This document shows, piece after piece, positions 15,948 to 17,828 of a stretch of 17,828 nt of DNA. The stretch covers positions 460,007 through 477,834 of the forward strand of contig JNVV01000030.1 of the NCBI GenBank assembly GCA_000733355.1. The letters are read 5' to 3'. The position numbers were made by a program, and so were the translations under genes. This DNA comes from Falciphora oryzae (Eukaryota; Ascomycota; Sordariomycetes; Magnaporthales; Magnaporthaceae). Under the pieces are notes generated by a model. It saw nothing but the letters and a program-made list of their open reading frames with translations, ran no database searches and was not told where the DNA came from. Positions within the stretch are counted from its first letter, which is position 1, and each line of letters opens with the position of its first letter.

Positions 15948-17828
15948 CTTCCTTTTCCAAGTGCGGGGTTGAGGGTGCTTCCTTCCCGGGGCTTGACCCA
16001 GGCCTCCTGTCCCCGCCACCTGTATGGTCGTAACAGGCCGGTCCCACGCATTGGAACGGCCTCCCCTGGCGCGCCGAGCCTACCGACGCCCTTTTAACTT
16101 TCTACCCTAACTACGAAGCGCTAGCTAACGTTTTTGACGCCTTTTGCATCTCGCAGGGTATTAAGATCTCTACCGTACGATCATGGTCGGACTCCTAAGG
16201 CCTCAAAAAGCTCCGATCCGGGTGCCTTTTCCAGCAGCGGCCTACCGGTTCCCGGGCCCTTCGACTTTGCACACAAACCTCCCAAATTACCAACTGCAAA
16301 TACGGCTTTATCTTGCAGCGCCTCGAGGCCAACGGAGGGCTTTGGAGCGTTAGGATGCTCGAGTCTACCCACGAGGGCCACGGCCCCCTCCCTATAAAAG
16401 CCATAACGCCCTCCGTTCGAAAGCGGGCGAGCCAACTCCGCGAGGGGCATTGGGATTATCTTAAGCCGTTGTTTGAAGACGCTGCTATCCGCACCCGATC
16501 GATCCTCGACCTCGCCCGCCGCCGCTTTCCCAAACTCGATTGGGACCTCCCTTCGCTATATAGATACAGGGCGGCCTACCGGAAAGGCATTGTTAACGGC
16601 TACCGGCCTGCCGCGGCTTTTATGCGTGCTTTGGAGGATCCGGAAGTGGTATTTAAAGCCTTCAACCCGTTTGATTTCCTTCAGCGGGATCCAGAAAAAA
16701 CCACCACTTTTGCCGGCGCCGCTTGGGTTTACGAGAATACCCTTCCTTTCCTTCGAGCTAACCCGCACTGCTTCCAAATCGACGTTACCTACAAGACGAA
16801 CCGCAACAATTTGCATTTTTTGACGGTGGTGATCACTACCAACGAGCGCATAACGGTGCCGGTCTTTTGGGCCTTAATTAACAACGAGACCGAAAAGACG
16901 TTTGCTTGGGTGTTTGGTAGCCTCCGCGGCTTCCTTACAACAAAAGGGATCCCCCCGCTAAAAGTCGCCCTTACCGACCAAGACGGCCGCATGCGGGCCG
17001 CTTTTGAGGCGGCGTTTCCTTTCGCAAAGATGCAGTTGTGCGTGTATCATATAAACGCCGACGTCGTGCTTTAAATAAAAAAGAAATGGTGCAGATTGGC
17101 CGCTGCAAAGGCCTTAGAGAGGTCGCCGGATCCAGACTCCCAAAGCGAGGAGGGCGGCGAGGCTAACGAGGCTAACGAGGCTGACGATTTGCAAGCTTTT
17201 AACAACAGCTACCGGCATATCCGATCTGCCTAAGGGTTAGATGCCTACCAACACGTCCCTCGCGACGTTCCGCACAACCGGACCGGCTTTTTTACCCTGT
17301 GGAAGCACGTCGCTTATGTTAGGGACCGTCGGGCGCATGAAAAGGCTATGGATAGGCTTGTGGAGGAGTTCTTCGAGCAGACGAAATTGATCAACTACCT
17401 GCAACAACGCGTTTGGCCTTACCGACGGCAGTGGGCCTGTTGTTATACGAAATATAACCTCAACAGGGGGGCAATCAGCACCGCCGGGGTCGAAAGTAGC
17501 AACGGGTCCCTTAAAACCTACGAGCTATCCTTTCGCTCAACGTTGGCCCAATTTAAGCAGGCTATTCGCACGCAAACGAGGCATAGAATCACGGCTTTTA
17601 CAGAGCGCCAACAGAGGTCTCTAGATCGCGTTAGGTGGGATTATGCCGGCCGTTCGTAGGCAGGGGATCTCCCTTTGCGAGCCTCGTTGTGGTGCTTTAC
17701 CCTCCTCGAACAAATCAACCGCCTCGCCCTTTCAACGATCCCCTCCCGCTTGCACCCGCACGGCCTAAATATCGGCCCTTGCACTGGCTCTACGCGTGCA
17801 CAATACGGCCTGCCCTGTCCCCATGAGC

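Larger units (their letters stand above)
15552..16035 (+). mobile_element. Solo LTR of a retrotransposon (484 bp) with 5-bp target duplication
   Basis: Begins TGTTAC and ends GTAACA, the TG...CA form with a short inverted repeat typical of LTRs. It is flanked by perfect GGCCG at 15547-15551 and 16036-16040. There is no internal coding region, primer-binding site plus second LTR, or gag/pol, so this is one LTR left after recombination between two. Inside are a TATATA (15757-15762), three 48-bp tandem repeats (15784-15927) and a perfect hairpin (15924-15947). Orientation is unproven; the TATA box suggests plus. Removing it restores the MULE frame. Confidence 0.88.
15259..17828 (+). mobile_element. 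MULE (Mutator-like) DNA transposon, right end beyond window
   Basis: The left terminus is inferred from the word GGCTCTTCCGGGCCACCCAC at about 15273-15292, which resembles both ends of the short element at 14690-15258. The transposase gene starts at 15449 and is still open in its conserved C-terminal part when the window ends at 17828. The right terminus is therefore not visible. The element is split by a solo LTR at 15552-16035. Confidence 0.7.
15449..17828 (+). pseudogene. MULE transposase (FAR1-like N-terminus), split by a solo LTR, four nonsense codons, 3' end missing
   Basis: Transposase of the Mutator-like superfamily. ATG 15449 opens MNENEVIVISSDDSDE with an acidic (APDE) tandem repeat. 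After the LTR (15552-16035 plus one GGCCG copy) is removed, GCC GGT CCC continues in frame. Next come a FAR1/WRKY-GCM1-like zinc-finger region (YEALANVFDAFCISQGIKIS ... NCKYGFILQRLEANGGLWSV ... HEGH), the MULE core with FQIDVTYKTN (Asp codon 16781-16783), LTDQDGRM (Asp codon 16976-16978) and CVYHIN, then AGVESSNGSLK. Beyond TAG 17657-17659 the same frame goes on as LRASLWCF ... NIGPCTGSTRAQYGLPCPHE, the usual C-terminal SWIM-like CxH region, so that stop is premature. Internal stops: TAA 16196-16198, TAA 17072-17074, TAA 17231-17233, TAG 17657-17659. The first three fit Gln CAA to TAA (C to T at CpA). No frameshift was found. Confidence 0.9.

Overview
The window looks like repeat-rich accessory DNA from a filamentous ascomycete (Pezizomycotina). 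The signs are short GT-AG introns (about 59-108 nt), pogo/Fot1 and MULE DNA transposons, an LTR of the TG...CA type, a DUF7708/STAND-type fungal protein, a DHA1-type drug transporter, and nonsense codons of the kind left by repeat-induced point mutation (RIP). The species cannot be named from the sequence alone. Only one gene, an ankyrin-repeat protein, looks intact. Everything else recognisable is a transposon or a decayed gene.

Layout. Positions 1-1842 hold a pogo/Fot1-like transposon (copy A, minus strand) whose left terminal inverted repeat is cut by the window edge. Positions 1845-2742 show no gene. Positions 2743-3671 encode a small ankyrin protein with one likely intron. Positions 4185-8060 hold a major-facilitator transporter pseudogene interrupted by a 273-bp inverted-repeat element (4373-4645) and by a second pogo-like transposon (copy B, 5866-7718, TA target duplication). 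Removing both inserts restores the transporter reading frame at both junctions. A short epoxide-hydrolase-like N-terminal fragment follows (8255-8491). Positions 8662-11012 (minus) hold a broken fungal STAND/NTPase-like gene. Positions 11013-11994 show no gene.

Positions 11995-14288 are a nested pair: a roughly 431-bp element with pogo-type termini, split by a 1861-bp relative (copy C) whose transposase reads in a single frame with 13 in-frame TAA/TAG codons, no TGA and no frameshift. From about 14690 there is a short MULE-like element, then a MULE transposase gene (15449 to beyond the window end). That gene is split by a 484-bp solo LTR with a perfect 5-bp target duplication, and removing the LTR restores its frame too.

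The genes do not form a working pathway. The main interest is the record of insertions. Three separate interruptions can each be placed to the base, and each gives back a continuous reading frame when removed. The types of nonsense change point to a RIP-like process acting on copies B, C and the MULE. I found no convincing new defence or biosynthetic system.
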